A stretch of 64,000 nucleotides of DNA from Amoebidium appalachense (GCA_963693365.1 CAVNZM010000001.1:8370001-8434000); one strand, 5' to 3'; positions 1 to 15,680 are shown, numbered from the stretch's first letter. Numbers and translations are program-made. Notes: generated by a model from the sequence alone, not told the origin.

Positions 1-382
1 CAAGGGAGAGGGAGTGAGAAAGTGAGTGAGAGTGGTTTGGGGAAGGCAGGTAATTGTGTAATAGAAGGATATTTGAAGATGGGCTATTTTCAACATCGGG
101 CCTGGCACGGTGCTTATTGGGAAAAGGAGAGGGAAGGGGGAGGGGGGGGAGGGGGGAGGAGGTGATAGGGGTGAAGAGAGGGGGGAGTGTGGGGAAGGGA
201 GGGGAGGGGGGGGGGGGGGGGTGAGAGGGGGATGCGAGAGGAAAGAAGGGAGGGAGGGGAGAGGAGAGGAGAGTGGAAGGAAGGGCGAGACAGAGGCAAA
301 TGGGGAGGAGGTTAAGATGAGTATAGAGAGACATCAAATAAATGTGTATATGTGTGATGCAGGCGTTGCAAGTGGTGGTGGT

Positions 383-438
<56 letters not shown>

Positions 439-466
439 TGTGTGCGTGTGTGTGAGTGTGTGAGTG

Positions 467-497
<31 letters not shown>

Positions 498-585
498 GGG
501 GGGGGTGGAGGAAGGGGGAGAAGAGGGAGGTGCAGTGAGTGGCTAAGGAATGAGCCATTGCTAACTTAATGGGGAATAAATATAG
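1..585 (+). other. Intron of signal peptide peptidase gene, no exon seen
   Basis: This is most likely the intron upstream of the first visible SPP exon, because the exon at 586 follows a tatag acceptor and continues a conserved protein in mid-sequence. It holds purine-rich G/A sequence (120-300), a (GT)n run at about 384-475 and a poly-G run at about 481-505. I see no coding segment resembling the YD-motif part of SPP, so the 5' part of the gene lies outside the window. Confidence 0.6.
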
Positions 586-3095
<2,510 letters not shown>

Positions 3096-3275
3096 GGTGG
3101 GTGGGTGTGGGGGGGAAGAGGAGGGGGGGGAGGGGGTAGGGTGGTGGTGGTGGGGGGGGGGGGGGGGAGGGAGGCGGGGGGCGGGAGGATGAGCGTAATG
3201 TAGCTTTATCTGGCTATGGGTGTTTTGGTGTGTGTTTGCGAGTGGGTGGGTGGGTGGGTGGGTGGGTGGATGGGT

Positions 3276-3322
<47 letters not shown>

Positions 3323-4014
3323 ACGGGCGTGCGCGCGTGTATGTACACGGGCATGCTCGTGGGCGTGCATGAGCGTGTTTGCAGTGTGTGTGTGAAAATA
3401 TGTGTGCGCACGCGTGTGTGTGCCTGTGCCTGTCCGTTTCTGTGTACAAAATTTATCCTATGTGCGCTCATACACACTCACCATGCCATGCTCTTACACC
3501 GGAAAAGCAGTTTCAAAGAGGCTGGGGATAAGGTAGGCTGGCAGTTGTGTGTGTGTGCATATGTGGGTCCGTGCATGCGGGTGTGTGTATGCATCCGGCA
3601 TTCCCCCCTCCCCCCCCCCCCCCCCCCCCCCCCCCCTTGGCGACAGCTCCCTTGGAACCCATGCGGCATGTTACCCGCCGGCGTAACATAACTCGGACTA
3701 TCGGTTTGGCTTTTTTCAAGCCCAAAGCAATGGGTGATACCATATTTCCGGCTGACATCCGGGGGCATAGCTTTCCGTTCGAAGACGATAAAGTTCCGCC
3801 CTAGTAAGCGTGTTACTACCCTGCGGCGTGGGTCAAATCTCATATTTTCCCCTCTGATTACGAATTCTGTGGCCTTCGGGACTTAATTCTTTTCAGCTGG
3901 TGTAGTATGTTAGCCAGGGAAGTATCGACTTAGGTATCGACGGGGGAGCTTCCTAGAAGCCCCGTCTCCTGAGTTCCTATCTATATTTTTCTTGCTTCTG
4001 CTTACTGCTGCAAC

Positions 4015-4290
4015 TTTAACCCCCGGCCTTTCCCACTGCCCTTGCCTGCATAAGCAACCCTGCTCGTCTCTGATCAAGACGGGTGACCTACTCATGTTCA
4101 AGTGAAACAGTATCTGAGTTGGGTTTCGTTAACGAGGGGAATAGGTCGAAACTCGGGTACTGTGGATGACGTGGGCCCCCCCTGAGGATGGGCTCTGCTT
4201 ATTATGCATACTCTTTATGTATGGCTTGCATTCTGCATCGTGTTATCCGTTTGTTCTTGTGTACTTCGTACTTTTTGACGCATTCAAAAC
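4015..4290 (+). repeat. Dispersed repeat, subfamily B, copy 1
   Basis: 276 bp, from tttaacccccggcc to cattcaaaac, followed by poly-C. It is nearly identical to 60260-60534, 56 kb away, which implies recent spread. It shares the blocks aagcaaccctgctcgtc, gatcaagacgggt, tgaggatgggctctgctta and the terminal cattcaaa with subfamily A. Confidence 0.9.
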
Positions 4291-4615
4291 CCCCCCCCCC
4301 CCCCCCCTGTGTGTGCATGCGTGTGTGTGGGGGGGGGAGGGGAGGGGGGGTTCTGCAATAGTGTGATTGGTTGCTGACTGGGGGGTTTGGCAGCAGGCAC
4401 GTGAGGAGAAGAGGAGACATGGCATGAATGTCGGCAGGGTGGTGTGTAGGCCCCTGCCTGTGGCTGGGGCGGCCCATTGGGGTGCCATAAATAGACCTGA
4501 CGGCTATTAATAGACTAGGCCGGGGCCATTTAACCCCTTTGCAACGTACCCACACTTTTCCTCGAAATGGCTACATGCATGTTTAGTATTGCATATATAG
4601 GCCCATCTGGGCCCA

Positions 4616-4655
<40 letters not shown>

Positions 4656-4873
4656 CCCCCCTAATGTTTAGTAATACATAGGTCTGTGTGGGCCTATCCC
4701 TTCACCTTCCCCCTCCCCCCTCCCTCCCTCCCGTCCCTCCTCCCCCCTCCCCTCTCCTTCCCCCCCCCCCACCCCCCCCCCCTCCGCCCCTCTGCTCTAC
4801 ACCAACCACCACCACCACCACCACCACCCACCACACGTGCACACACACGCACGCGCGCACACACACGCACGCA

Positions 4874-4925
<52 letters not shown>

Positions 4926-5435
4926 ACTATACCACCATGTCCACAAAAAAGGGGGGCGGAGGGGGAGAGGGGGGATCAGAAGAAACAAAGAAATGAATAC
5001 CAATGGAAGGAAAACAAACCTGTGTAGTAGTTGATTCAGGGAACTGTGTACTTGTTTGCGTGTGTGCGGGTTTTTTGTACACAGGTGTGCTCGCTTTTGA
5101 TTTTGTTTTTTCGCTCCATCACGGTGGGGGGAAGGGGGGGGGGGGGGGCATATGTGTGTTTGTACGTGTTGGGTGTCCAAGTTTGCTGCTGGCATGCGCA
5201 CAAGTCCAAGTTTGTCGAATTTTTTCCGAGCCCATTGTCAGTTGGATCGAAATCTTTTTTGTGATCATAGCGGCAGGACCATATAAAGGTCCGTGTGTGT
5301 ACATGTGCACTTGCGGTGAATTGTTCAATATGTTGTGTGTATGTCGTACGCTTGTGTTCTATAAGTAGTGGCAGTGGTGGGGTGGGGTGTTGTGTTTGTA
5401 TGTGTGCGGGTGTGTGTGTGTGGGGGGGGGGGGGG

Positions 5436-5548
<113 letters not shown>

Positions 5549-6273
5549 TTTTTTTGTTTTTAGATATTATCATCGGGATCCTGAGCCGTGCCAGTTAATG
5601 GTTTGAAACTTGGTGCACAGGACTCACGTGTGTGCATCCTCAGGGAAATAACACACGTTGATTTATTTACATAGCCAGTGGGCTGCCTGGCGCAGAAAAC
5701 TTTAACGTCTGACAGCTGGCCAGAATACATGTCCTAGATCATGCAAACATACAAGTCATCGACAGCACAACATAAGCTACATCAACGTAGGGGCTGTCTG
5801 GTGCCACATGTGCCTCCCAGGCCTGCTGGTAGCACACACTTCATTAATTATTCAAATTTGATCCTGTGCCCCAAAAACCTAGCATCAAACTTACCCAACC
5901 TGGCCTAACCTGAGCAAGGGCTACATGCCTTTACGCCTACCAAAGAGAGGGTCAAAACCTGAGCCTCCAACCCTCCCCCCTCCCCCCCCCCCCCTCCCCC
6001 CCCCCCCTTCCCCCCTTTCCCCGGCCACTCCCTCCGTCCTTTCAAGACTCTCCCTCCCTCCCTCCCTTCCCCCCCCCCCCCCCCTCCCCCTCCCTCCCCC
6101 CCCTCCCTCCCCCCAGCTCCCTTCCTCCATAGTACACACCCACGTTGATCCACCAACCTCAACATGCCCTCTACGCACTGTCAGTTAACGTAAGACCGAG
6201 CCCCATCTCTCCTTGCCTAGCATGGCCCCATTTCAAACCCACCAAGAGCACACCTACACATAACACCAACCCG

Positions 6274-6886
6274 CTATGACCCCACCTCCCCCTCCTGAGG
6301 CACAAACACCCCCCCTTCCACATTCTCTGCCCATCTCCGTGCGGCACTCTTTATGTGTGAGTTTGTGAAGGCCTCCCCACGCAGCCACACCTGTCCATCA
6401 CCCTCTATCGGCGCACGCGAGCCGGTCGGGTGTCGTGCCTGCAACGCGGCCACCTGTGTGGGGGAGAGGGACTCTGCGGCGGGGAGTAGGCGCATGAGGC
6501 GCGTGCGTGTTTGTGTGTCGAGGTGTGGCCATAGGTCGTTCACAGCAATGGGGGTTCTCTAACATGTACTCCGCAAATGTTGACCCGGGTGCTGTAACTG
6601 CAAGTTGCTGCTCTTTCTCTAGACCTGTGTCGCGAAGTTGCCGAAAGGATTCAAACACTGATGCAGGGTTTATGTCCGGTAGGGTGGAAGGGAGGGAAGC
6701 AGTTATAAACGTAACATCTTTTTCAATGTCTGCTTCGGGTGGTATGGGCTCGGGTTTTCCACGGCGAACAAAAGCGCGATTGGGGTCATGTTGGGCTAGC
6801 ACCTCACAGCGTTTCTTGTTTTTGCAACCACGACACCAGGATGATGGATTACCTGGTTGAACAGCGCGGCACGACTTGACACTCAT
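6274..6886 (-). CDS. ASXH/DEUBAD-domain protein with N-terminal Cys motif, apparent +1 frameshift
   Basis: The minus-strand reading starts at ATG 6886-6884. The N-terminus has a compact Cys4 pattern, C-x11-C-x2-C-x5-C (residues 6-27, containing SSWCRGCKNKKRC), perhaps a small zinc finger. The C-terminal third resembles the Asx homology (DEUBAD) domain of ASXL proteins: a block reading LENP...LWPHL...LMRLLP, then FTNSHIKSAARRWAENVEGG, which matches the ASXL pattern NNEFFTHAAQSWRERLADG. These two parts lie in different frames. Dropping one base in the five-G run at about 6549-6553 joins them into about 203 codons ending at 6274. DEUBAD domains bind and regulate UCH-family deubiquitinases. The break could be an assembly error or a real mutation; I saw no plausible intron there. 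A donor-like GAG|GTGGGG near the end leaves open a further exon. It is head-to-head with QTGAL. Confidence 0.6.
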
Positions 6887-7693
6887 AGTGGTGGTGGATG
6901 TGGGAGCAAGGGGGGGGAAGGATCGGGAACATGGACGAGGATGATCGAACGTGTTGTCTTTGGTAGTGTAGGCTGTATACGTAAGGCAGCGTAGTAATAA
7001 TAGTACGTGTGCGTAATTGTGTGTGTTTTGTGTGTGTCCACGCGCAACCCCTTGGGTGCATGTGTGTTTGTGCTATTTGGTGTATACAATGGCCTCGCTG
7101 TGTGTATGTGTGTGTGTGTGTGTATGTGTGTGAAAACGGGTAGGTTACAGCACGGCGTGCATGTATCAGAGGTTACTGTGGTTGCGTGCTAGTGTGAAAT
7201 AAACCGTTTTAGAAAGGAGTGCCTCTGTTCAAGTATCTCTAGGTGCACTGTGTATTGGTTTACGCCAACTTCAGCAATACAAATACACCAAGCTTGTGCA
7301 GCACCCCGTCGTCAGAAACCCTTTTCCGCGAAGGGTGTACGATCCTACATATATGTACAGCCTGCAACTTTCCTCTCGAGCAGTCGAGCTCCTCTGCCGA
7401 GTTTTACCGAGAGGCCCGCTAAAATAGTGTCAGGGAACGATCTTGATCTTGGCGCCAAAATGCCTCAACAACCAATCAGAAAGCCAAATCTGAAATTTTG
7501 CACACCCCGGTCCCTGGTTGCCTGGCCCCTGGCCGGCACTGAGAGCTCATGTGCCGATGCTTAGGGTTTAGTTTTTCATAGTCAGAAGTTGGATACAAGT
7601 TGCAAGTACCTTTGTTCTCATGGGTATGCCTTTAGCGAGCGCCAAAACCTCCACCACATGACTATTTAGCCAGCCTGCGCGTACGTTGCCACC
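6887..7693. promoter_or_regulatory. Divergent intergenic region, ASXH gene / QTGAL
   Basis: 807 bp separate the two start codons. The central part has short GT-rich sequence (7000-7140). The right half is non-repetitive and carries a palindromic E2F-like site TTGGCGCCAA (7449-7458), a CCAAT box (7472-7476) and another GCGCCAAAA near 7640. A 104-codon ORF at 7250-7564 matches nothing I recognise and overlaps these elements, so I treat it as chance. Confidence 0.5.
7449..7476. promoter_or_regulatory. E2F-like palindrome plus CCAAT box
   Basis: TTGGCGCCAA at 7449-7458 is a perfect palindrome matching the E2F/DP core GGCGCC with flanking T/A. CCAAT follows at 7472-7476. Both lie about 220-245 bp upstream of the QTGAL start. 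The function is inferred from the consensus only. Confidence 0.45.
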
Positions 7694-9295
7694 ATGGCGG
7701 ACTGCACTGCTGTTACCGGGCCCCTCGTGTCTGTGATTATGCCAGTATACAACGCAGGGCCATTTCTGGAAGAAGCTCTAGCTTCCGTCGCCAGCCAGAC
7801 TTACCGCCCCCTGCAGCTCTCAGGTTTGGATTCCCTTCCCCCTCCCCACCCCCCCCCCCCCCACCCCCCACCCCACCCCGCCCCCCCCTCCTTCCCTGCC
7901 CCACCAAAAAAAAAAAAGAAAGAAGGAAAGAAAAAGGACCACCAACCACTTGTGCAACACCCTCAACGTAGGCTATCCACTACTCCCTCTACCCAAAACA
8001 TGGGCCCCGTTCCCCCCTTTCCCCCCTCCCCCCCCCCCGCCCCCTTCCCTCCCCCCGCCCGCACCAAAAAGGAAAACTTGGAAATGGCTTCTGCCCAAGT
8101 TGCCCACCTCTTCTGTGCTGTATGCCTTTACGGTATACAGCACCCTGCTTTCCCGCGCTTGCCTGTGTGCACGTACCCTGCAAACTATGGAAAAGAAAAG
8201 TTGCCGTATACAATCGCCCTTTTTATCCCTTTCACATTATGTTCACATTTCACCTTGTAGGTGGTTGTTTATGCTCTTGCATTTCAATTGGTTGTTTGCT
8301 GCCCATCCAAGTCGAAAAAACCTAATCTTTTTCCTGCAGTCTATAACGATGCAAGCACCGATAACAGCCCATCCATCCTGGAAAGCCATCGAGCTGTGTT
8401 GGAGGCGGCAGGGGTTGACTTGGTGATGAATAGCGGCCCAGGGGCTCCCAAAGGCTGCGGATATGCCTGCAATAGGGCAGTAGAGCAGGCAACGGGGCAA
8501 TGGTTATGTTTTCTGGACGCTGACGATGTCATGTTACCTGAGCGAGTGGCATTGCAACTGCGGCTAGCCACAAGTTATCCACATGCCCTCACCATTCACG
8601 AGACACCAAGTGAACCCCCACCCACACAACCACCACTTATTGTGGGCTGCAATTTGCAACGAATTCCGGTTGATGCAACGCCTCGTTACACTGCTTGGCT
8701 CAACCGTCTGGACAATGTTACGCTCATGACCCAGCGATTTCGCGAATGCACAATAGCCAAACCAACATGGTTCATGCACCGAGACGTGTTTGACGCAGTG
8801 GGCGGGTTTGACGAAGGCGGTAGGGGGGTACCAGAGGATCTCATGTTTTTCTACCGCCACTTGGAATTGGGTGGTGGGTTGGCAAAAGTACCCCAGGTGC
8901 TATTGAGCTACAGGAGGCACCCAGACGCACAGAGCCTAGGCGTACCCGCCGACACAATATGGGCTGTGAGATTAGGCGCATTGCAGAGACAAGTTCTATC
9001 TAAATGGCCGACATTTAGCATATGGAGTGCAGGGAGGGATGGGAGAAGACTATACAGAGATTTGCCGTTGGAGTTGCAAAAGAAGGTTGTGTGTTTCTTG
9101 GACGTGGATGCAAAGAAATTGGCGCTAGGGCACTATTTCCACCACCCCACACGGAGGAATGTCCCCGTGAGGCCTTACACGGATGCGAAGCCCCCGTTTG
9201 TGACTTGTGTTAAGCTGGACCTACACGATGGGTTTGAAACGAACGTGCGTGCATTAGGGCTGAATGAGGGTGAGGATTTCTATTACTTCTGCTAA
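7694..9295 (+). CDS. B3GNTL1: Queuosine-tRNA galactosyltransferase (B3GNTL1/QTGAL)
   Basis: Two exons, 7694-7823 and 8340-9295 (TAA 9293-9295), give 361 aa, the family length. The start has an excellent context (gccaccATGG). It is a GT2-family GT-A glycosyltransferase: VSVIMPVYNA at residues 12-21, VYNDAS at 44-49, a DADD metal/nucleotide motif at 103-106, GVPEDLMFF with the probable catalytic E209-D210, and a C-terminus (FVTCVKLDLHDGFE... ending FYYFC) typical of B3GNTL1. The family was first annotated as a beta-1,3-GlcNAc transferase. Human B3GNTL1 is now known to transfer galactose onto queuosine in cytosolic tRNA-Tyr. The protein begins directly in the catalytic fold with no signal peptide or membrane anchor, in line with a cytosolic tRNA substrate. 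The single intron (7824-8339) is C-rich. AATAAA follows at 9404-9409. Confidence 0.95.
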
Positions 9296-9553
9296 CAGGT
9301 CAATGGCAATGTGAACCTTATAACTCTACAACTGCTTGACACTTGAAGTGTGTCGTCCACCAAGTTCTGCTAGCTAGCTGTTGCAAAGAATCTTCAGCAA
9401 CTCAATAAAACATTTCCTTTGATTTCTAGCATGGCCATGATGCCAGCATGTTTATTCTCCTCTCTGCCACAATTGTGCAATTGCTGCCAGCACGTTGGTG
9501 TAAATTGCATGTGCCGGTGCCTTGACGATTAGGCGCGCAGGACCAAGCTGCGA
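9296..9553. terminator. Convergent 3' region of QTGAL and NAE1 with facing poly(A) signals
   Basis: A + strand AATAAA (9404-9409) for QTGAL lies 42 bp from a minus-strand AATAAA (complement of 9451-9456) for NAE1. Cleavage normally falls 10-30 nt past the signal, so the two transcripts probably end very close together or overlap slightly. Confidence 0.7.
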
Positions 9554-9575
9554 TTAGGCGCGCAGGACCAAGCTG
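9526..9575. repeat. 25-bp perfect tandem duplication spanning the NAE1 stop codon
   Basis: The unit (cgattaggcgcgcaggacca plus agctg) occurs at 9526-9550 and 9551-9575. The proximal copy supplies the last codons and the TAA (complement of 9554-9556) of NAE1. The distal copy lies in the 3' UTR and repeats the stop codon in another frame. Confidence 0.97.
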
Positions 9576-10502
9576 CTGTTCTGTATGCCGTTGTACACGA
9601 GGGTGTTGTTGAGAGGCACAAACTGCCGTGTCAAAACCTTGACTGCCTCCTGTTATTGGCCACACCAAGTGTTATTGCTTCTCCATCTCCGTCGACTCCC
9701 CCCCCCCCCCCCCCCCCCCCCCCCCCTACCCCAACCACACACACATACCCCTCTCTCCCCCACAGTCTCCGAGCTTCTTACCACCACCACCCCAACGCAT
9801 CCCCCCCCCCTCCCCACCTCCTCCCCACACACTCCCTTCTCACCTCCCCCTCCCCCCCCCCCCCCCCCTCTACACACACACACACAAACTCCTTTTCTCT
9901 CAACATCGAAACACAAACCGCCCTCTTCCACCCCTTCCACCCCACACACACACAATACTCGACTCTCGGCACCACGGAAGATGCAACTTTATCACTCCCT
10001 CCCCCCCCTCCCCCCTCCCCCCACCCCCCAAAGACACCACCGTCACCCCATTCCTCCCCCCTCCCCCCAACCACACACAACACACTTCCACTCACCTGTG
10101 CACCAATACCGCCCATGACTGCAGCCACACTGTGCAGCTCTGCTGCCCCGTACCGGCACCTGGAGGGGGGGGGTAAGGTCATAAATATCCCTGTAACAAT
10201 CCCCACCCAGCCGGGGACCTAAAAGAAACTATAGATGTCACTTCCGAATATTATGGATTCAGGAGATACTTGTATCAATCCCTGATTACTCCTATCGGGA
10301 GAGGGGGGAGAGGGGGGGGAATGTTGTAAAGGAAAAGAATTGCACATTCACAACGGACAACAAAACGCAGATCAAACAGTACATACAAAGAGGTGCATCC
10401 TAAGCAGAGTCCATTCTCAGGGGGTAGGTGGGTTGGTGTGGAGTGTGGGTGTGTGTGTGTGCCCACGTGTGTGGAAGAGGGGACACGGAAAGGGGGGGGG
10501 GT

Positions 10503-10539
<37 letters not shown>

Positions 10540-11066
10540 GCGCACATTTCAGCAGCGTAATCCTCCGGTACTGTGTGTTGCAGTTGCATGGCTGCAAGGA
10601 TACTGTTTGCATCTTCAAGCAGTACTTGGGTGTCACTGGCCAGCTGGGCATCATCCTCACTGGTCACTGCATGGCCATGCAGTCAGTCAGAATGCCGCAG
10701 GAATATCATCTGAATAATATCTTCACAAGTGCTTGCTCGTGCACACCTTGCGGTCAGGATTCTGTAGGAATATCGTCTGAATAATACTTTGAAGAGCATC
10801 GTAGAAGTATCCAAGAAACTGTATTTTATGTTTGCCACAGCATGCACATCCACACCTTGAAGTCATAGGAATAACATCTGAATGATATGTTGGCCACCAG
10901 CACCGACATGTAGTCAGAATATCGTATGAATATGGCCTGAACACTAGGTTCACACACTGTATGCACATGTAAACCATGTCAGCATCCTGTAGGATATCAT
11001 CTGAATACTATGTTCCCACACCCCATCACTTCACTAATGCCACAAGCCCCCTCCCTCCCCCCCCCC

Positions 11067-11097
<31 letters not shown>

Positions 11098-12115
11098 ACA
11101 CACACACCCGGGGATGGTTGTAACCTCCTTCCTTTTCCCACCCCACCAATACAGTATTGTTATCCGGTGGACCTGAAACGTCGGGTGGGAGCGGGTGCGG
11201 TGCGGAGGAGGTTTTTGTGCATGTGCTTGTGTATCGAAGAAAAGCGGACGAAGCAAGGGGGAGGGGGGGGGGGGGAAGGGGGGGAGGGGGGGTGTTGTTG
11301 AGCACATACATTGGCCCGGGTAGCGACCGTGTGTCTGTCGGAACTGCATTGCTGCACGCAGCAGCACATACCAGTTGACCGTGTCCTGCCCACACTCGTA
11401 GCACGTGCCTGCACCACCCTTCAGCATCCATCCCCTCCCTCTCCCCTCCTCCTCCCACCCCCCAAACCCCATTCTCACACCCGCACACCCACACACAACG
11501 CACACTCACCCACCACCCAACCCCTTCCCCTACCTCCCCCCACCTCCCCCCCCGGGCACACACACACAAACACACCCACCCACCCCCCCCAACACACACA
11601 CCGATCCACCCTCACCCCCTCCCCCCGCCCTCCCCCCCCCCACCCTCCCCGCGAACACAACACCCACCCAACCACCCACCACCCACCCACCCACCCATCC
11701 ACACACACACACACATCCCACGCACACACACACACACACGTACCCACAGCCTGGCTAGCCTGCTCATTGTTGCTATGCTCCTGTGCCACACTTCTGTATT
11801 GCAGTACCCGCAGGTTTGTTGCATTCTTGCAGAACAGACGAATCTCACTGTCTTTAATCGTGTCCGACATCTGAACACACCGTCTCAGTTGCTACACACC
11901 ATATTCAAACCCCCCCCCCCCCCCCCCCCCCCCCCCAGCTCTTCTCTCAACCCGAAAACCCTGCTCCCTTCCTCCCCAACCATCCTATCCTCCTTCATCC
12001 GATTTAGCTTTCTCTCCCTCTCTCGCACCCCCTTCACCTCCCCCTTCCCCGCTCTGGCAATTTCCAACCCTCCCCTCCCCATCCTCCTCTCCCCCCCGTC
12101 CAGGCGCCCCCTCCC

Positions 12116-12146
<31 letters not shown>

Positions 12147-12506
12147 GACCACCACCACCACACACACATACAGACACGGTTCCTGCCCCTATTTCACACA
12201 CCTACACAACCATTTACCATCCCAAAGCCCCTCCATCCCCTCCCGCTCCCCCCTTTATCCCCACCGCTCTACACACAACCTCGGGTACATGCGTACGTGC
12301 ACGCGCACACGCACAAGTACACGTACACACTTAGACATGTACACACACTCACATACACACACACACAGACGCTTGCATACGGGCCACACAGACACACGGC
12401 CCCCAACGCATACATACACAAACACACACGTGCACACACACGTGCGCGCGCGCACGCACACGCACGCATACGTGCACGCGCACACATACAACACACACAC
12501 ATACAC

Positions 12507-12544
<38 letters not shown>

Positions 12545-12714
12545 ATACACACACACACACACACACACCAGGTCCACGTCAGCCAGTAGCTGGTGTACCC
12601 TTGCCGTCACTGCGTCCGCATCTCGTCTGGCCCTCTCGCTGAACCTGAGGGGGGGTGGGGGGAGAAAGGAGGGTTCAGTATCCACCCAACCACTGTACGT
12701 GTTTCTCTCCCTCT

Positions 12715-12758
<44 letters not shown>

Positions 12759-12847
12759 CCTCTCCCTCTCCCTCCCTCCCCTCCCCCCCTCCCCCCCCTC
12801 CCTCCCACCCACCCCTCCCACCCTCCCTCAGTTCCTCCCTCCCACCT

Positions 12848-12911
<64 letters not shown>

Positions 12912-13447
12912 CTCCCCTCCTCATCTCTCTCTCTCCCCCTCTCTCTCTGTGTCTGTGTGTGTGTGTGTGCACGCACGTGTATGTGTGTGTGCGCGCGCGC
13001 GTGCCCGCACACGTGTATAGAAATGATCGTTTCCTTCTAGTGAAAATGTGTGTGAGGGACGGACGGCGCGGGTGAAGTAAATAACGATGTATGATGTACA
13101 GAAGGTATACACAAGATTAACCAACACATGCAGGCCACCTTTGGGGGGGGGGGGGGGGGGGGGAGAAGGAGGGGGGGAGGGGAGGGGGAGGAGGGGGGTG
13201 GGGGAGGCGGGAAGAACGGAAAGTTTGTGCACGTGGGAGTGGTTTTTCAATGTGTAAGTGAGGATGTGTTTGTGTGTAATCTTTGAGTGTGCTTTTAGTA
13301 CCTATGAGAAAAGCAAGCACGCACAGAGAGTATGCACAAGTAAAGCCCATATTTGAGAAGGGAGAGAGAGGGTTGCGGGGCAGGCGGGGCGGACGCGCGG
13401 GGCAGGGGGGGGGGGGGGGGAGGGGGAGAGGGAGGGGGGGGGGGGGA

Positions 13448-13498
<51 letters not shown>

Positions 13499-13746
13499 TA
13501 AATCACGGACACTCTTTGCAGGCCGATGTATGATGCGGAGTCGGAGAACATGTCGGGAAGGCTGCCCTTGAGGGGTAGTTGGCCCCCATTGTCCTGTTGG
13601 GTGAAGTCACGTACAGCCCTGGCCAGGAAGAAGAACCGCGCACTCTGTGTGCACAAAGGTGAGTATATGTGCACGTGCACACGACATCCTTCTCTCAGAA
13701 AAGCACGTATACACATACACATACTCATGCACACACACACTCCCAC

Positions 13747-13788
<42 letters not shown>

Positions 13789-14090
13789 CATACACGCGCA
13801 TGCACCTACACGCGCACACCTGCACACACACACACACACACAGACACAATCACAAACACACAAATACATTATAGACAAGCACACACACAAATACACAAAT
13901 ACACACACGCATGCACGCACACACACACACACACACACGCACACACACAGGACCGTGCAACCTGGCCATTCCCCTCACCCCACCTCCCCATTCCCATTAT
14001 ATAAAAGCACCTCTGTGCAACGAACTGCACACTACCTCCTTCCTCATCACTCCCTGCCCCTCCTCCCCCCCCCCCCCCCCCCCCCCCCCC

Positions 14091-14153
<63 letters not shown>

Positions 14154-15640
14154 CACCCACCTCCCTGGTCAGGTTGTCGAGCTGTGGCAGTGCAAAAACC
14201 TCCGCGACCTCACTGGGTATCTGCACACAGTGTCAGCACACACGCGGGAGACAGGGGAGAAGAAAGGGAAAGGGGGGAAGGGGAGGGGGGGGGGGAAGTA
14301 TGTGGGTGTGGGAGTGGGTACGTGTGCTTGTGTGTTTGCGTGTTTGCATGTTTCTGTGGGTGGGTGCGTGTTTGTGTGGGTCCGCAGGTGTGTAGGTGTG
14401 TTTGTGTTGACATGTTTGTGTTTTTGTGTGCGTGGGTATGTGTGTGTGTTTGTACGGGTGCAATGTAACTACAACTTGTGTGCTCTTAGAGATAGGTGAG
14501 TCCAAATAGGTGGGTGTAAGCTATGTACTAGTGATGGTGATAGTGGTAACGACAGGTGGTGGTGGTGAAAGGGGAAATGAAATGCATTTGGAATGGGCAA
14601 CACAGTTCAGAAAATGAAGGTCGACCACGGAAAATGGGCAGTGGAGATATGCAAAGATGAAAACACGTGCATGCAAGCACACACACGCCAACAGTACGCC
14701 GCCACGTACCCCCCCCTCCCCCCTCTGCCTTCCCACCTCAAAAAAAAAAAACAATGAAAAAAAATAGAAATAAATAAAACATACACACGCACCACATACA
14801 CACACGCGCACAAGTAACCTTAGACACCAGCAAAAAGAACCCACTCACCCTTGTTGGCATGAAGGCCTTTGTGACGTTTGTGCTTGCCTCATCGTAGTTT
14901 TCCTCCGTGTAGTGCGGCTTGGCAGGCGACGCCCGGCGCCCTAAACAACAGTGCAAACAGTGATTCAGTGAAGTGCAAACAGTGATTCGGTAAGGAGAAC
15001 ACACAGTAATGGTGTGGGTAATACCATGTCCATCGTTCACAGGCCAATTCACAACTCTGCTACACTAGAAAACAACACTAACAAGCAAGGACACTAAACT
15101 AACCCCATGTTTGATAGCGAACGCGCCAGGGGGAAGGGGAGGGGGAGGGGGAGGGAGGGGGGTAGAGGTAGAAGATGTTACAGTGTATGAAGTACACAAT
15201 CATGACGGACAACAGAGTGCAAAGTGTTGCCGACAAAAGAAGAAGAAGAAGAAGAAGAAGAAGAAGAAGAGGCTCACACACAAAGCGCATGGATTATAAG
15301 ACGGGGGTGGGGTGGAGTGGGATGAGCTGGAGAAGTGTGTGTGCATGGGTGTGCAGGGGAGGAGGTGGTGGTGGTGAGGTGGGGGGAGGAGGAGGGGGGA
15401 AGGGTAGGGGGGGATACTAACCCGAATTCAGCAGTGTCTTGAACTCAGCCTTCTCCTCCTTTGTGCGAGGCATGGCACCATTGTGCTGCAGTCACGTGCT
15501 CAGTGCCCAATCATGTGTCCACGTGTCTTTACTCTTCCCCTTTAATCCACCAATCCCCCGCTTCCTACGCCAACTGCACAAGCATGCATGCACGTGCAAG
15601 CAGGAAGGCGGGCAGGCGGACGAATGGGCAGGCAGACATG

Positions 15641-15680
<40 letters not shown>

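Noticed and set aside
3478-3843. ORFs on both strands in the non-repetitive stretch after SPP
   Set aside because: Neither strand gives a recognisable protein and both run into a poly-C tract. Coding is possible but unsupported.
7250-7564. 104-codon ORF upstream of QTGAL
   Set aside because: No recognisable domain, no supported start, and it overlaps E2F/CCAAT-like elements in the divergent promoter.
11775-13075. 421-codon + strand ORF and overlapping long minus-strand ORFs
   Set aside because: Low-complexity His/Thr, Cys/Val and Ser/Leu runs from (CA)n, (GT)n and (CT)n. The real coding content is NAE1 exons 13 and 14 on the minus strand.
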